Source: Trichopria drosophilae
Lineage: Eukaryota > Arthropoda > Insecta > Hymenoptera > Diapriidae
Assembly: GCA_030407085.1 (NCBI GenBank)
Contig: CM059586.1
Span: 29,747,501 to 29,811,500 of the forward strand
Direction of reading: 5' to 3'
DNA: 64,000 nucleotides
The notes beneath the pieces were generated by a model. The model did no database searches. It had not been told where the DNA came from and was given only the letters and a program-made list of their open reading frames with translations. Shown one piece after another: positions 49,884-61,585 of the stretch (position 1 is the stretch's first letter; each line of letters begins with the position of its first letter). The position numbers were made by a program, and so were the translations under genes.

Positions 49884-51298
49884 TACGTGAATAGAACATA
49901 AACATAACCTACAAAATATTAGCTAGCCGTTTTTACCTGAACACATGAACTGAAATGAAATCAATTTCACCGGAACTATGTAATAATAATATATGTGAAA
50001 GTAAACAATGTCTATCATGGACGTAATATTTTTTTTTCTTCTTTCTTTGTAATAAAAAAATATTCGTAATAAGTCCTAACGTATTAAAACGAATTTTTCC
50101 GAATTAAAATATTCGGTAATCCACGTGAATGTATTAAATCGATGAACTGCGAATTAGGTTGTGATTTTTCGCGTCTTAGGTGTAAGATGTATAGTTGGAG
50201 GGAGGATTTTAGTATCGCTATCTGTGAATATCCAACAAACTGTAACGTAAACAAATGAAAAATGTTCACTTTTTACAGTGCATATCAACACAATTATATA
50301 CGTACATAACCTAAAAGTTGCGATTGCATGCAAATAAACTCAGAATATAAATTAGAACTACAACAATGTCAAATTTTCGAAATAAAATGAAAATTTATTA
50401 CAATTTTTAAAAATTAGGATGTAAAAATAAAGAAATAGAATACAAAATTGTGGTTTATTGGACAACAAAAATGTTATTTTGAAGTGATGTCTACAGATGG
50501 CTCTGCTGCACGCAAGATAATTGTACAGAAGTTATTAAAAAATATTAGTAAAAATGCAGGTATGATATTAAAAAAGAATTTACAACTTGGTTTATTTATT
50601 AGTGTGTGTTCAACTAAAAAATAATTTGATAATAGTATTTGTAATTATGAAAATATGTTGGAAATCTTTTCAAGAGTGTTCTGAAAGACATTGGAGTTCT
50701 AGATGGCGCTGTTATTACTTTCAATAGATGCAAACAAAACAATGAATTTCACTAGAAAATTAAAAGTAATTTTTATGTTCATTATGCTCTATTATTACCA
50801 CCATTAACTTATTCCTGACCATCTTTAAGAAATTCCATGTACATATTGTAATTAAAACTATTAACGACAGCAGAAAGTAACAAAGAAAAAGAATAAAAAT
50901 ATTAAGCCAAGTGGATTAATTAATTAAGGAAACATTTATAAAATAAATTAGTGACTTGTGAATCATTAGTAAGTATAAATAACAGTTTTCAATCTTTTGA
51001 GCAAACTATTCGTTACATCAGTGTTATACCATCTGATCTAATTTCTGTTTATAAATATATTTTGGCAAGAATACAAAGTTTTTTGTACGTGTTTCCTCTT
51101 ATTTTGAATTTCTTATTTCTATGAAAAAAATCAACTCTTGTGTAATTAAAAGAAGTAACATTTCCTACTTCATAATCTTGGGAACATCATTGCATGAGAA
51201 AGAAAGCATTATTGTAAATATAATTAAAATCCATATTAATGGCTAATATCTTTGTGTGATTGCACATAATCTAAAACAGTTGCGAGGTAATTTAATGG
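49884..51298. other. AT-rich, no supported gene
   Basis: Very AT-rich. Nothing beyond short chance frames. Confidence 0.4.
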
Positions 51299-52123
51299 TC
51301 AATCACAGTTTTTTCTCATGGAAATTGTATAGAATTGTTTTGTTTCATTTTACATCGATCATCTTTAATAAATAGTAATTTGATTGTTTTGTACCAATAT
51401 CAACATTCTGCTCAATAAAAAAATATTCATTACACATTATAGGTTTAATGATTACCACTTACATTAGTCATGTAAATATAAAATATATTTAAAGTTGTTC
51501 TTAATGGATTATTCATAAAATGTATTTCTTAATCAATCTTATAATATATTTATTTGTTGTATAGAACAATTTGCATATTTATTTTTCCTTAATTTGCAAT
51601 TATAAATATAATTAGGCCAAACATTGAGTTAGTTATGGGTAGCAATAAAGAAATTTTTCTTGTTCTAACGAATCATAAATATATAACAAATTTTCTTAAA
51701 AATATAATTGATGTAATACAGTATGTATTATATTTTTAAGAATAATTGTTATACATTTATGATTCATTAGAAAAAGTAAAACTTCTTTTTTGCTACCCAT
51801 AACTTCAATGGTCTAATAATGTTTATAACTCCAAGTTAAAAAAAAATAAATATGCAAATTGTTGTATACAATAAATCAATATATTATAAGATTGATTAAG
51901 AAATAAATTTTATGAATACTCTTTAAATATATTTTATATTTACATGACTAATATAAATGATAATCATTAAACCTATAATGTGTAATGAATATTTTTATTG
52001 AGCAGAATATTGATATTTGTACAAAACAATCGAATTTCTATTTTTATCTATTTATTAAAGATGATCAATGTAGAATGAAACAAAACAATTCTATAAAATT
52101 TCTATGGGAAAAAATGTGATTGA
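51299..52123. repeat. 825-bp imperfect palindrome
   Basis: The left arm (51299 to about 51710) and right arm (about 51715-52123) are inverted copies: for example AATATTCATTACACATTATA (51423-51442) against TATAATGTGTAATGAATATT (51975-51994), and TTATGGGTAGCAATAAAGAA on the left against the TTTTGCTACCCATAA region (51788-51802) on the right. The loop is only a few bases. Divergence and small indels show it is not new. No frame, no target duplication seen. Confidence 0.8.
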
Positions 52124-52502
52124 AAATTCAACAAAAGAAATAAATGAATACGATTAATATTTCTTTTTTGCATCAGTAGTTGAATTTGTACAATTGTTAA
52201 TGCAATGAACAATAAAAGCTTTGATGTTCTCAAGTCTTAACCATCTCTTGTAAAATTGAAAACGAATGAGACAAATATATTTTTAACGTCTTATTCAACC
52301 GTCAAAATGAATCTCAATTTACTCAGTGAGACAAAACAAACAAATCTATTCAGGAAGAAGACAACAGCAATTGTTTTTTGAACTTGACACATGAAATCTA
52401 AATCAATTGACGAAAGATTTTTCTTGTCATCAAGGAATATGCTGTCATTGTAATCCAACCAAATTAACCTAATTTATCCTTTTTAAATTTACATGGAAAA
52501 GA

Positions 52503-52701
52503 ATATTTGTCAAAAATCAAATTCTTGGTATTATGGTTCTTTTAGTACATTAAAATAACATTATATAGCTTAATTAAATTATTGGGTTGTTCATATTCAG
52601 TGGTTGACATCAACAACCCAATAATTTAGTTAAGCTTTATATTGTTATTTTAATGTAGTAAAAGAACTGGAATACCAAGAATCTGATTTTTGACAAATAT
52701 T
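52503..52701. repeat. 199-bp palindrome with about 20-base loop
   Basis: The left arm runs AATATTTGTCAAAAATCAAA ... ATTGGGTTGTT (52503-52591) and the right arm AACAACCCAAT ... TTTGACAAATATT (52612-52701). Identity is high. The inner ATTGGGTTGTT resembles mariner-type termini but points inward, opposite to a normal element. Confidence 0.78.
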
Positions 52702-53960
52702 AATTTCAAGCGGTTAAGAAAGTAAAATACTTGATTTATATTTTACATGGAAAATATTGTCAAAATAATTAAGCAATGAAATATTAAACTACTGCACCAA
52801 AATATTCGTTTTTTACGTCGATGCCATTAGGGATCTCCGAAAGTCATAAAAAAAGGTCTTTGCAAACACTTTACTACATCAAAGCTACAGGAGGAGTTGG
52901 TAACAAAAATAACAGACGAAAAATGTAAATTATTCTGGCATTTCCGGTCTTCAAAGATGGCGCTGGACAAATACATCTTGGCCGATTACCTCAGGTTTGG
53001 ATATGTACGAAAGCAAAACATTCGGCGGAGTCTAAATTCACGCTGTGTCGGATTTCGAAATCACGGAACTGACATTATACGAAAGTCACTTTCGATACAC
53101 ACGTATCGTCCATTTAAACGACGCCGTTTCGATAAATTCGATTTTGGCATTTTTCGAAACAATTTTTGGGATTTAAATTAAAGCCCTGTGACGTCACTGT
53201 AGGACACATTCCATTTTCGAATAATGGAGTTCAGTTGGAACGTTCGAAATTTGAATTTTGGTACGGACGAAAAGCGCGCGCGTGTCGAGACGCGTCGACG
53301 CGTTCTCCGAAATCTTTCCGAAATCCGACACGGATGAGGCCTCTCGATCGAAGAACTTTGCGAGATCGATGGCCCCCAAGTTTCGATCCTTAGATCAATT
53401 CGTTGACATTCGCACGTTCCATGCATACAGTTTCGGAGCACTTTCTCACCGTAAAAATCACCGATATTATTTTTGATCGAGGATTTTTTTAAAAACTATG
53501 ATAGACAAAAGACGATTGCGAAAAAAATGGAGTGCGGCCTATACCGTGCCTAACCTCGCGAACGGCCGCCGCGATACTGAAACGAAAAGCCGAAGCTGAA
53601 ACCGAATCGCGCCATCGTGCGGCGCGTGGACACCTGTCGACCGCGACGACGGTAACGCCGCCGCGCGGCAGATCGTACCCCTCGCCTTCGCCCCCGCCTT
53701 CGTCCCTCGTCCATCCAGTTTTGGATCCTTTTTCTGTTCTTCTGTAGTTTCACCCAGTTTTACCTGAGTTTGGGATTTCTCCAAGGAAAATCCTTTAATT
53801 TTGACCGCCTATGGGTATTTTGTCGTGTTCGAACGGTGTTTTTCCTCCGTAATTTCGAAAACAGTTCCTTCAAATGTCTCTTTAAGGAGTTTTAAATGCC
53901 TTAAAGCGTGTAAACTTGTTTTGTAGATTTTTTTTTTGTAAAATCTACGTCATCAAGACA
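52702..53960. other. Spacer with CpG-rich block 53190-53740, no supported gene
   Basis: TGACGTCA (53190-53197) and a GC-rich region (53530-53740) suggest promoter-like sequence. Overlapping frames on both strands (53166-53441, 53532-53784) are Arg-rich and compositional, without recognised domains. Confidence 0.35.
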
Positions 53961-55555
53961 GAAAAATATTCCAAAAAAGATTTCTTAACGTATTTTTGCC
54001 TCCAAAATACGAATGTGACAATGACACATAATGGTCAGATTAAAAGACGCAAATGTTCACAGTATTTGTATTTATTTTGAAAAACATGCTCCAGACGAAG
54101 ATATAAATCGAACAAAAAATAAAGAGTATCGAACTCTATACACAAAAATTGGTAAAGGTTTTGTACGTATTCTTAACCCATTAACGCCCAAATGCACAGA
54201 AAGTTTACTGCAACTTGAACGCTTATTTTCAATATGAAATAAATTTCGTAAAAAATAAAAACTATCAGATTCTACAATTTTCAAGGCCGCTCTTTCGAAT
54301 GGTAGTAAGACAATTTAAAAAACATTGAAATTTATATATGATTTTGACATATATAATAGAAAAAACATGATTTTTTTAGGGCGCATTTTTTACAAATATC
54401 GAATTTTCGATACAATATCTTACTTTGAGTGCGATAAAATATATTGCAAAGGTGCATCCGATAGTTGTACTTAAAAGATACATTGGTGTATATTTTAAAT
54501 TTTCTATGTCAGATTCAAAATGGCCACTGCATTTACAAATTCCTGTTCAAAATTTAACCATTTTTTTTTCTTGAAAACTGTGGACTTTAGACACAATTTT
54601 ATAAGAAGAAGTAAGTTCTACAATAAGTCGAAAAATATCCTCGAATTATTTTTATAATGTATTGTCACAATTTTTATTTTGGAAAAATTCGAAAAATCTA
54701 AATTTTGAAAAAAGTCATTTAAAATTAGTAAAGTGTATTCTTTAACCAATTCTAAGACATTTTCGTTCTATGGACATTTTGTCAAAGTCTATAGTTTTCA
54801 ACAAAAATTTATTAAACTTTTATGGATTTAATACTAATAATTAATTTTCTTGAAAACTACATAGCTTAGAGAAAATTTCCTTAAAGCAAAAAGTCTTAGA
54901 ATTGGTTAAAGAATACTCTCAAATTTTTTCAGATTTTTCAAATGACTTTTTTCAAAATTTCGAATTTTGGAATTTTTCAAAAATAAAAAATTGTGACAAT
55001 ACATTCTGAAAAAAATTCGAGGGTATTCTTCGACGTATTGTAGAATTTACTTGTTCTTATAAAATTTTCTGTAAAGTACATAGTTTTCAAGAAAAAAAAA
55101 TGGTTAAATTTTGAACAGGAATTTGTAAATGCAGTGGCCATTTTGAATCTGACATAGAAAATTTAAAATATACACCAATGTATCTTTTAAGTGCAACTAT
55201 CGGATGCACCTTTGCAATATATTTTATCGCACTCAAAGTAAGATATTGTATCGAAAATTCGATATTTGTAAAAAATGCGTCCTAAAAAATCATGTTTTTT
55301 CTACGATATATGTCGAAATCATATATAAATTTCAATGTTTTTTAAACGTTCTTACTAACGTTCGAAAGAGCGGCCTAGAAAATGGTGGAAGCTGATAGTT
55401 TTTATTTTTTCGAAATTTATTTCATATTGAAAATATGCGTTTAAGTTGCAGTAAACCTGTTGTGCATTTGGGATTTAATGAGTTAATGGTAAACCTTTAA
55501 ATGACGGATGGACTTGCGGCAAAAATACGTTGGAATCATCTCGTGAATATTTTTT
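53961..55555. repeat. About 1.6-kb imperfect palindrome (foldback-like)
   Basis: Inverted arms meet near 54820. Clear pairs include GCATCCGATAGTTG (54453-54466) with CAACTATCGGATGC (55194-55207), CATTTACAAATTCCTGTTCA (54532-54551) with its complement near 55110-55130, and TTTACTGCAACTT with AAGTTGCAGTAAA (54206/55444). Outer pairs (AACGTATTTTTGCC at 53987-54000 with GGCAAAAATACGTT at 55518-55531) show that the left arm carries about 150 extra bases (54003-54150). The arms include the AAATGGCCACTGC phrase. No coding frame. Confidence 0.82.
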
Positions 55556-55802
55556 AAGTATTGTGTTGTTTTCCCGTCTAAACTATTTTGAATCCTGTTT
55601 TTTAATTTCTTGTAAAGAATAGATGATATTGTTTGTGATAAAGTATTTGAATTTATTTATCAGAAGAAAAACTGTATACAATGGTATATCTCTTAAAAAT
55701 GTTTATAACCTAAAAAATGGTCTGCATCGTGGCTTTCTAAGTTACGTGAAAAACTTGTTTGAACGTGATTTGTTAAGATATAACAAGCTTTTTATTACTT
55801 TA

Positions 55803-56560
55803 ACCCAGAGCAAAGGTCTGGACGAAGTATTGAATTTGGTCACCTGGGCAAAAAAGTTACTCTACTGTTTTTCATCAAATGTCGACGTTTCACACCCTAA
55901 GCAACTAAATAAAATATGCGATAAAAAAATTGTGGGCTGTGATTTTGTACGTATGTTCCATTGTTTTTGTCTCGCGATATCTCGTGAGTGAGAACAAAAA
56001 GAGCGATTTTAAACCTCTTTTTGAGTTTGTCATGGCTTAACATAGATATGATTAATTTTTGGAGTAAATCCATACTAGATTTTTAGGAGGTCGAACAAAA
56101 AAAAGCTAAAAAAATACTTTTTTTGCGTTTCTTATTAAAATTACAAATCACACAAAAAATGCCTCCAACAAAAAGATAAACATTCAAATTCATTTTCTTA
56201 TTAAAATCAACGGTTATGCCATAGACGACAAATAAATAGGGAAGAATTACGTTTTTTGCATTTATTTTTAAAAATACAAATCACATTTAAAAATGTTTTA
56301 AACAAACCAGATGGATCATCAAATTCTCTACCAAAAAAGTTATATACACTTTCTTCGTAAAATCAACGGTAATCCCATAAATGGTGAATAAATATGAAAA
56401 AATCACGTTTCATTCGTTTATTTTAAAAAATACAATTTACATTAAAAAATGTTTTTAACAAAAAGGGTGGAGCATCAAATTTTCTACAAAAAAAGTTATA
56501 TGTATTTTCTTCGTAAAATCAAAGATAATGCAGTAAAAGACGAATGAACATAAAAATAAT
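55803..56560. repeat. Dispersed repeat, copy 3, with about 145-bp units in tandem
   Basis: Position 55803-55985 matches 17445-17630 (GGTCTGGACGAAGTATTGAA, CATCAAATGTCGACGTTTCA, TTGTCTCGCGATATCTCG). From 56106 to 56560 three units follow, each with a T-rich GCATTTATTTT/CGTTTATTTT box, 'AAAAATGTTTTAAACAAA', 'ATCAAATTCTCTACCAAAAA' and 'TTTCTTCGTAAAATCAACGG'. The 122-codon frame at 55623-55991 crosses this repeat and is not a convincing gene. Confidence 0.65.
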
Positions 56561-56859
56561 CAAGTTGACGTGGCATGTTCTACTGTAAGAATTTAAAAAA
56601 ATACAACAATGAATAGGGTTCTGAAGTGCTCCGCCGATAAGGTAGGGATATTCAGTAGAAAAATTAAATAAAAAATAACTGAATCGGTTTTTCAAAATTC
56701 GGGATGTAAGGGCGATTCTAATTACCATATACGGTATCGTAGACCATAGCAAAAAAATTAACGGAAAACTGGCCGAGAATTTTCGGAAATATGTCATTTT
56801 TATTTATTTTCGAAAATTCTCGGTCAGTTCTCAATTAACATCATTTTAGATTTTGTAGT

Positions 56860-57170
56860 TCTAACTTTAGATTCGTAATCAGTGGCCCTAAACACAAATA
56901 CATAACAACTAGTATAAAAATACAATAATTTTTCGAAGTTCGTCCACTATTTTGGATCCGCGATTTTGAATGTTTGAAAACGGGTTTAAAACAGACCGAA
57001 AATCCCCAGATACCAATTTGCAGGAAAATTCAATAATATTTTCTACATTCATCCGCCATTTTGGAACCGCCATTTTTAATTTTGCGAATCAAAATTCAGA
57101 TTTTTAATCTGCCATCCGAAAATCCCGCAGATACTTATTTATATGAAATAGTATTTTTCAACATTTGTCT
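56860..57170. repeat. Diverged tandem phrases of the TTAA-element family
   Basis: TCCACTATTTTGGATCCGCG (56943-56962) and TCCGCCATTTTGGAACCGCC (57053-57072) head two diverged units with intervening CCGAAAATCCC..AGATAC..TTT boxes. Confidence 0.5.
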
Positions 57171-58718
57171 GTTATAAAAATTAATAATTTATGCATATTT
57201 TGTGTAAATTTTTCACTAATTTTAATGATGATCAATCAAATAATAGTTTTTAAATATAAAAAATTGCATGACAATATTTGAACATTAAGCTTTAATGTAC
57301 ATCTTATTAGATTCTTTACATTAATTTGTATAACAAAATTAACTTTGTATTGTATAACAAAATAAAAATATTTGGACCACCATACCAGCTGTCAACAACT
57401 TATATTTTAATCGGCATTATATGCCGGAGGGTTTCTTGTATTATTTATAGCATTTTCTTATATTAGGGCGTAAATGACATAAGTTAAAAATGTCATTGAA
57501 TACTTGAAGTATTTAGTAAGAATGAATAAACAATAATAATCATAAAAATAACTATTTAACACATAAAATATTTTTGTTTATCTGTATATATTATTATTTC
57601 TTTTATTTTAAAACTGTTACTGTCTTGTCTTAATCTCTCAATCTTTATTAATGATGTATCATTCGTTATATATTTGTAAAATAAGATTTTATTTTGACAG
57701 TATTTTTGTAATCAGTTGGAATTTTTCATTGGCATTATAATGTTGCATAAAATAAAAACATTAATGTTTTAACGTACGTACCATAAAAGTTATTGAAGGT
57801 GGGCGAAAAGTATGGAAACGGCAATTACAACCTTAGATTTGACCTTGACCATGATCTTGGATGTAAAATTGGTGTTTTTAAACGGGAACTGATATTTTTG
57901 ACCATCGAAATAAGAAAAACAAATAATTTTACGCCCTACAATTATCTTGATAATGATTCTACCCATTACCTAATGAATGATTTGAAGATCAAGTTAATTT
58001 TTCTAAATATGAACCAGTACCGTAGTAAAGGTGGTGACGAGAATCCAGAAGCCAGTTTCATAATATGAGAAGTCTTACCGAAACGCGAGACACTGAGATA
58101 GCTAATATAGTTTAACACGAGTGCGACAAGCACCTACAATTTCCCGACCTGGGTGTTATTCGACAATCTCAATCACCTCTCGATCGAACTTCCAATATGG
58201 CGGCTTGCACTCAGCTGATTCGTCTGCACATGCTGTCGTAACTATTTACAAAGCTGCAGCTGTAAAGATCAAATCTTCATTTCGAAAGAAAAATCGTTTA
58301 CACGTGCTCATTTTTTCAAATCGATAGATCCTTACCTATTATACAAAATTTGATATGATATTTTCAGTTTGCAGTTCTTGCTTTATCTCGTTTTAAATAT
58401 ATGTTAGTGATCTAGTGGGTTTTCATCTAGAATTCGTGAATAGTTCTACCGAGATTCTACCGAACATATATACTATCAACCAGCCAAATGTCTCCCAGGG
58501 TATCTTCCACAAAAATGGAAAAGGTGTTCACTTTCTCGCCTGACTGTGACCTTGACGGTGGAACTGTCTTTTTTAAAATTGGAATCCGTATTTTTTATCA
58601 TATAACATTATCGCCATGCTCATCATTATCGGGAAGAAAAAGTTTCCAATTTTTCCATTACTACAATAAGAAATGATTGCAGCTCAAGAGACCCGCATGT
58701 GTTTTCTAGGTGTTAAGT
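57171..58718. other. AT-rich, no supported gene; diverged duplicate segments
   Basis: Position 57815-57885 (ATGGAAACGG..TTGACCTTGACC..TAAAATTGG) and 58512-58585 (ATGGAAAAGG..GTGACCTTGACG..TAAAATTGG) are diverged copies of one sequence, so the 91-codon frame at 57793-58068 is probably repeat-derived. TTCCAATATGGCGGC at 58190-58204 is a YY1-like site in a CpG-richer patch. Confidence 0.35.
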
Positions 58719-59006
58719 CAGGGATCAGCGCTAACTGTCGGCTTAACCGGAACTAAAATGAGTATCAGCTCGTACCGTTTGAATCATAAATAGTTTCCAA
58801 GAACTGTTTGTATCAAAATGAATAAAAGAAAACAATGCAAAATATATAAAAGTAATTTTTGCAATTTCATGTCACTATAATATTGTTTATTATTTCCTTG
58901 TATTCATTTTAATTTGGATAATTTTTGGAAAATATTTACGATTCCAACGATGTATGGAGATATTTGTTTTGGTTCAGATTTGCCCGATAGTTAGCGTTGA
59001 TCCTTG
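58719..59006. mobile_element. 288-bp hAT-like MITE
   Basis: CAGGGATCAGCGCTAACTGT (58719-58738) is mirrored by ATAGTTAGCGTTGATCCTTG (58987-59006). The pairing extends outward to AGTC/GACT. CAGGGATC-type ends are usual for hAT elements, but the flanking octamers do not match, so the target duplication is lost or the boundary is off by a few bases. AT-rich interior, non-coding. Confidence 0.62.
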
Positions 59007-60611
59007 ACTCAATAACTCCAATAGATATATTTGTATAAAATTATAATTTATTAGAATTATGTTGGAACTTAACATAACAAGAAAAATCAGACAAAGAGAG
59101 GGTTTATACCTGTATCATAATCCTTCAAAGGGTCAAGAATATCGCAGAGTCTTCGTAGAATTTGAGATTCATAGTATTGGTATAGTTTCGACATTTTCCA
59201 TTTTCAACTGATTGTTATAAGCGATTACCTCAGCACAAATAATTAAATCTGCTAAAATGTGGAATAGTGTAAGGTATAAATAATCGCTGCTTTAGTCAGA
59301 AATGAGATGTTCTTAATTGCTTCACAAAAAATGTCTAATGCAATGACAAACTCATTTGAAAAAGCATATACGATGTCAAAAGTGATGAAAGCTCGCGCTT
59401 CTGTATATGCAACGTTACTTCCTCTGAAAAGGCCCAAATTGATGCATTCGAGTGCACTTTCTTCCCCTTAGCGCGTACAAAAAGGGGTGATATTAGTGTA
59501 GTCGCGACGAGGCGAGACGCGTCGAGTGGTCCTTTGTTGGCCCTTACCCACGAGAGGAACAAAAAATGCGAAACGTGCACTAAGCGTGACGCGAGATGTC
59601 TATACGACACGTAGACTGGTGTTTGTCTCACGTCGTAAATCTCGGAAATGAAACCGTGATGTCGTCCTCGCTTCCAATTAGAACCTTCAATACTTCCACC
59701 CACCCTTTTCAAAGCATGGCCCTTGTTTCGTGTACATCGACGCTATGTATTCAAGTCCTCTCTTGTACTAGCATGATGCTTTCCTTCGTAAATTCTTGCT
59801 TTACACTCTTCACTTCGTATGTAATTGAAGTTTTTCGAGGATTACTTCAACCACTTTCAAGGAAGTTCTAACCATGAAAACACTCTTACAATTTTGCAAT
59901 TATGTGTCGTTCCTGTCTGTACGGAGTAGCACATCTCTCGTTCACCTTGTTTTCAAAATTATTCTTTTCACAATGAAGTATTTGCCTTGTCATTAGACAT
60001 GTCAGATTTTTGTATGGCCTGCTTTAGTAGGGTATTTGTGCAGGAGTTATAGTCTTCCAGTGAAAGAAACATGCGTGACGATTCAATTGTCAGTCATTTC
60101 CATCAAAACGAAGAGTACATGAGTATCTTGCTCAGCCAGAATTGTAGAAACATTTTTCAAATCATTGAGCATAACATACATGCTAATACCCAAGTTTAAA
60201 ATAATATTACAAAATTATAAAATATATCAGGTCTGTTTAGGACGTCAGTCTATAGTTGAACCTCCATTAACGAATATTCCTTTTCCTAACGTTTCACTTT
60301 TGAGGGCACTGACGTGGCTCATAAAGAATATTATCTCCTCGCTTCAGATACTTTTAGTCGCACAAGATAGGTTTAGGCCCAGATTAGACATACACAACAA
60401 CTGAATATACTTAGACTTGGGTAGTCGATTTTCACTTATTCAAATATTCAGTACGGGTAATTTAAATGCATCGTCTTGCCTTCAGTTGACCGGTACTATC
60501 TATGTTTCTAGATGTACATTCCATAATGCTTTAAAATATTGACAGAGGAAATAAGTCAAGATCCTCTTTTCATAAATTTTATCTTGAATGTATAGTTGGG
60601 GTGGTATTTAA
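59007..60611. other. No supported gene
   Basis: A minus-strand frame at 59335-59712 and a plus-strand frame at 59596-59871 overlap and have no recognised domain. Confidence 0.35.
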
Positions 60612-61585
60612 CCCTTCCATCTCACTGTGGGTCCAGTGGACCCACGGCTCAGTCGCGCTTCGATTTCACTGCCTTAATACTGAAATCAGGACTTGTGCCA
60701 CCAATTGTCATTCATTCGACACCTGTACTATAAAATCCAACGAAAATCATACCCGTTTAACGCTCAGAACGCGTCTGGAGGTGGCCCGAAATGCGTCGGG
60801 AAATTCACTGGGTCCAGCGGACCCATGAAGGGGACGGACGTAATTTTTGCAAAAAAAAAGTGCATTTTGTTTTCTTCGTTTTTTGGCGTCAGGAGGTACA
60901 AAAAAGTATTAAGTGTAGAAATAAATAATTTGGTAAAAAAACGGTGTCAACTTTGCCCAATCCGGTCCGATCGGATGACAAAAATTCGCTGTGTTCAATG
61001 CGCGCGTCTAATGTGCGATGAACACAGGTGCTACTTGTGCGTCGATTGCGTATTGCAGTAAGAGTAAAAGTATTTTTCCACTTCACATTATTAAAAAGTA
61101 TATGCAAATAAGCAATTAAAATTGTAATTCATTTATTAATATAGCTAAAATTTAATTAGACCTCTGCCTTATTCGTTTATTTTCTATACGCACGTTTTTT
61201 GTAAATCTGCCAACTTCAATGTTCAAAATAAATACCTTTTTTGCGATGGATGCTATTGCACAATTTTTTTCTTTATTCGGGCATATTTCAAGAGTATGCA
61301 GTTAAAATTTTACCTAAAAAAATTGAAAAACAAAAAAGTCATGCTTTTTTAAGTGAAAAAAGTCATTTTTTCAACTTTCACACATTCTCTATTTTTTTAA
61401 ACAATGTTAATTTTTTTTAATTTTTTTATGCCTTACATATACTTTCTGATACATCTGAGAATGTCCATGAATTTTTTTAAATCGATATAATTAAATGCGT
61501 AGCGAGAATCCACGTTTTTATCGCGTGGGTCTACCGGACCCAGTGGGGGACGGATGATTGAAATAGGAAGTGTGGGATGGAAGGG
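60612..61585 (+). mobile_element. Internally deleted piggyBac element
   Basis: The left end CCCTTCCATCTCACTGTGGG follows TTAA (60608-60611). The right end reads ..TGTGGGATGGAAGGG (to 61585), the inverted counterpart; the right flank ATATAA no longer shows an intact TTAA. The subterminal palindrome GGGTCCAGTGGACCC (60630-60644) recurs as GGGTCCAGCGGACCC (60810-60824) and, near the right end, GGGTCTACCGGACCC (61527-61541), probable transposase sites. About 975 bp remain, with only the 3' end of the transposase gene. Confidence 0.8.
60693..61061 (+). pseudogene. piggyBac transposase remnant, C-terminal Cys-rich domain
   Basis: The 122-codon frame ends in KKRCQLCPIRSDRMTKIRCV, QCARLMCDEHRCYLC and VDC: paired Cys-X2-Cys knots with a His, the zinc-binding Cys-rich domain that ends piggyBac transposases and binds the element's subterminal repeats. 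A basic run (RRYKKVLSVEINNLVKK) precedes it as in the family. The DDD catalytic core is absent. Whether the remnant is expressed cannot be told; the first about 50 codons come from fused terminal sequence. Confidence 0.75.

Noticed and set aside
55623..55991. 122-codon plus-strand ORF
   Set aside because: Half of it lies in a dispersed repeat also present at 17440, where the frame is not kept.
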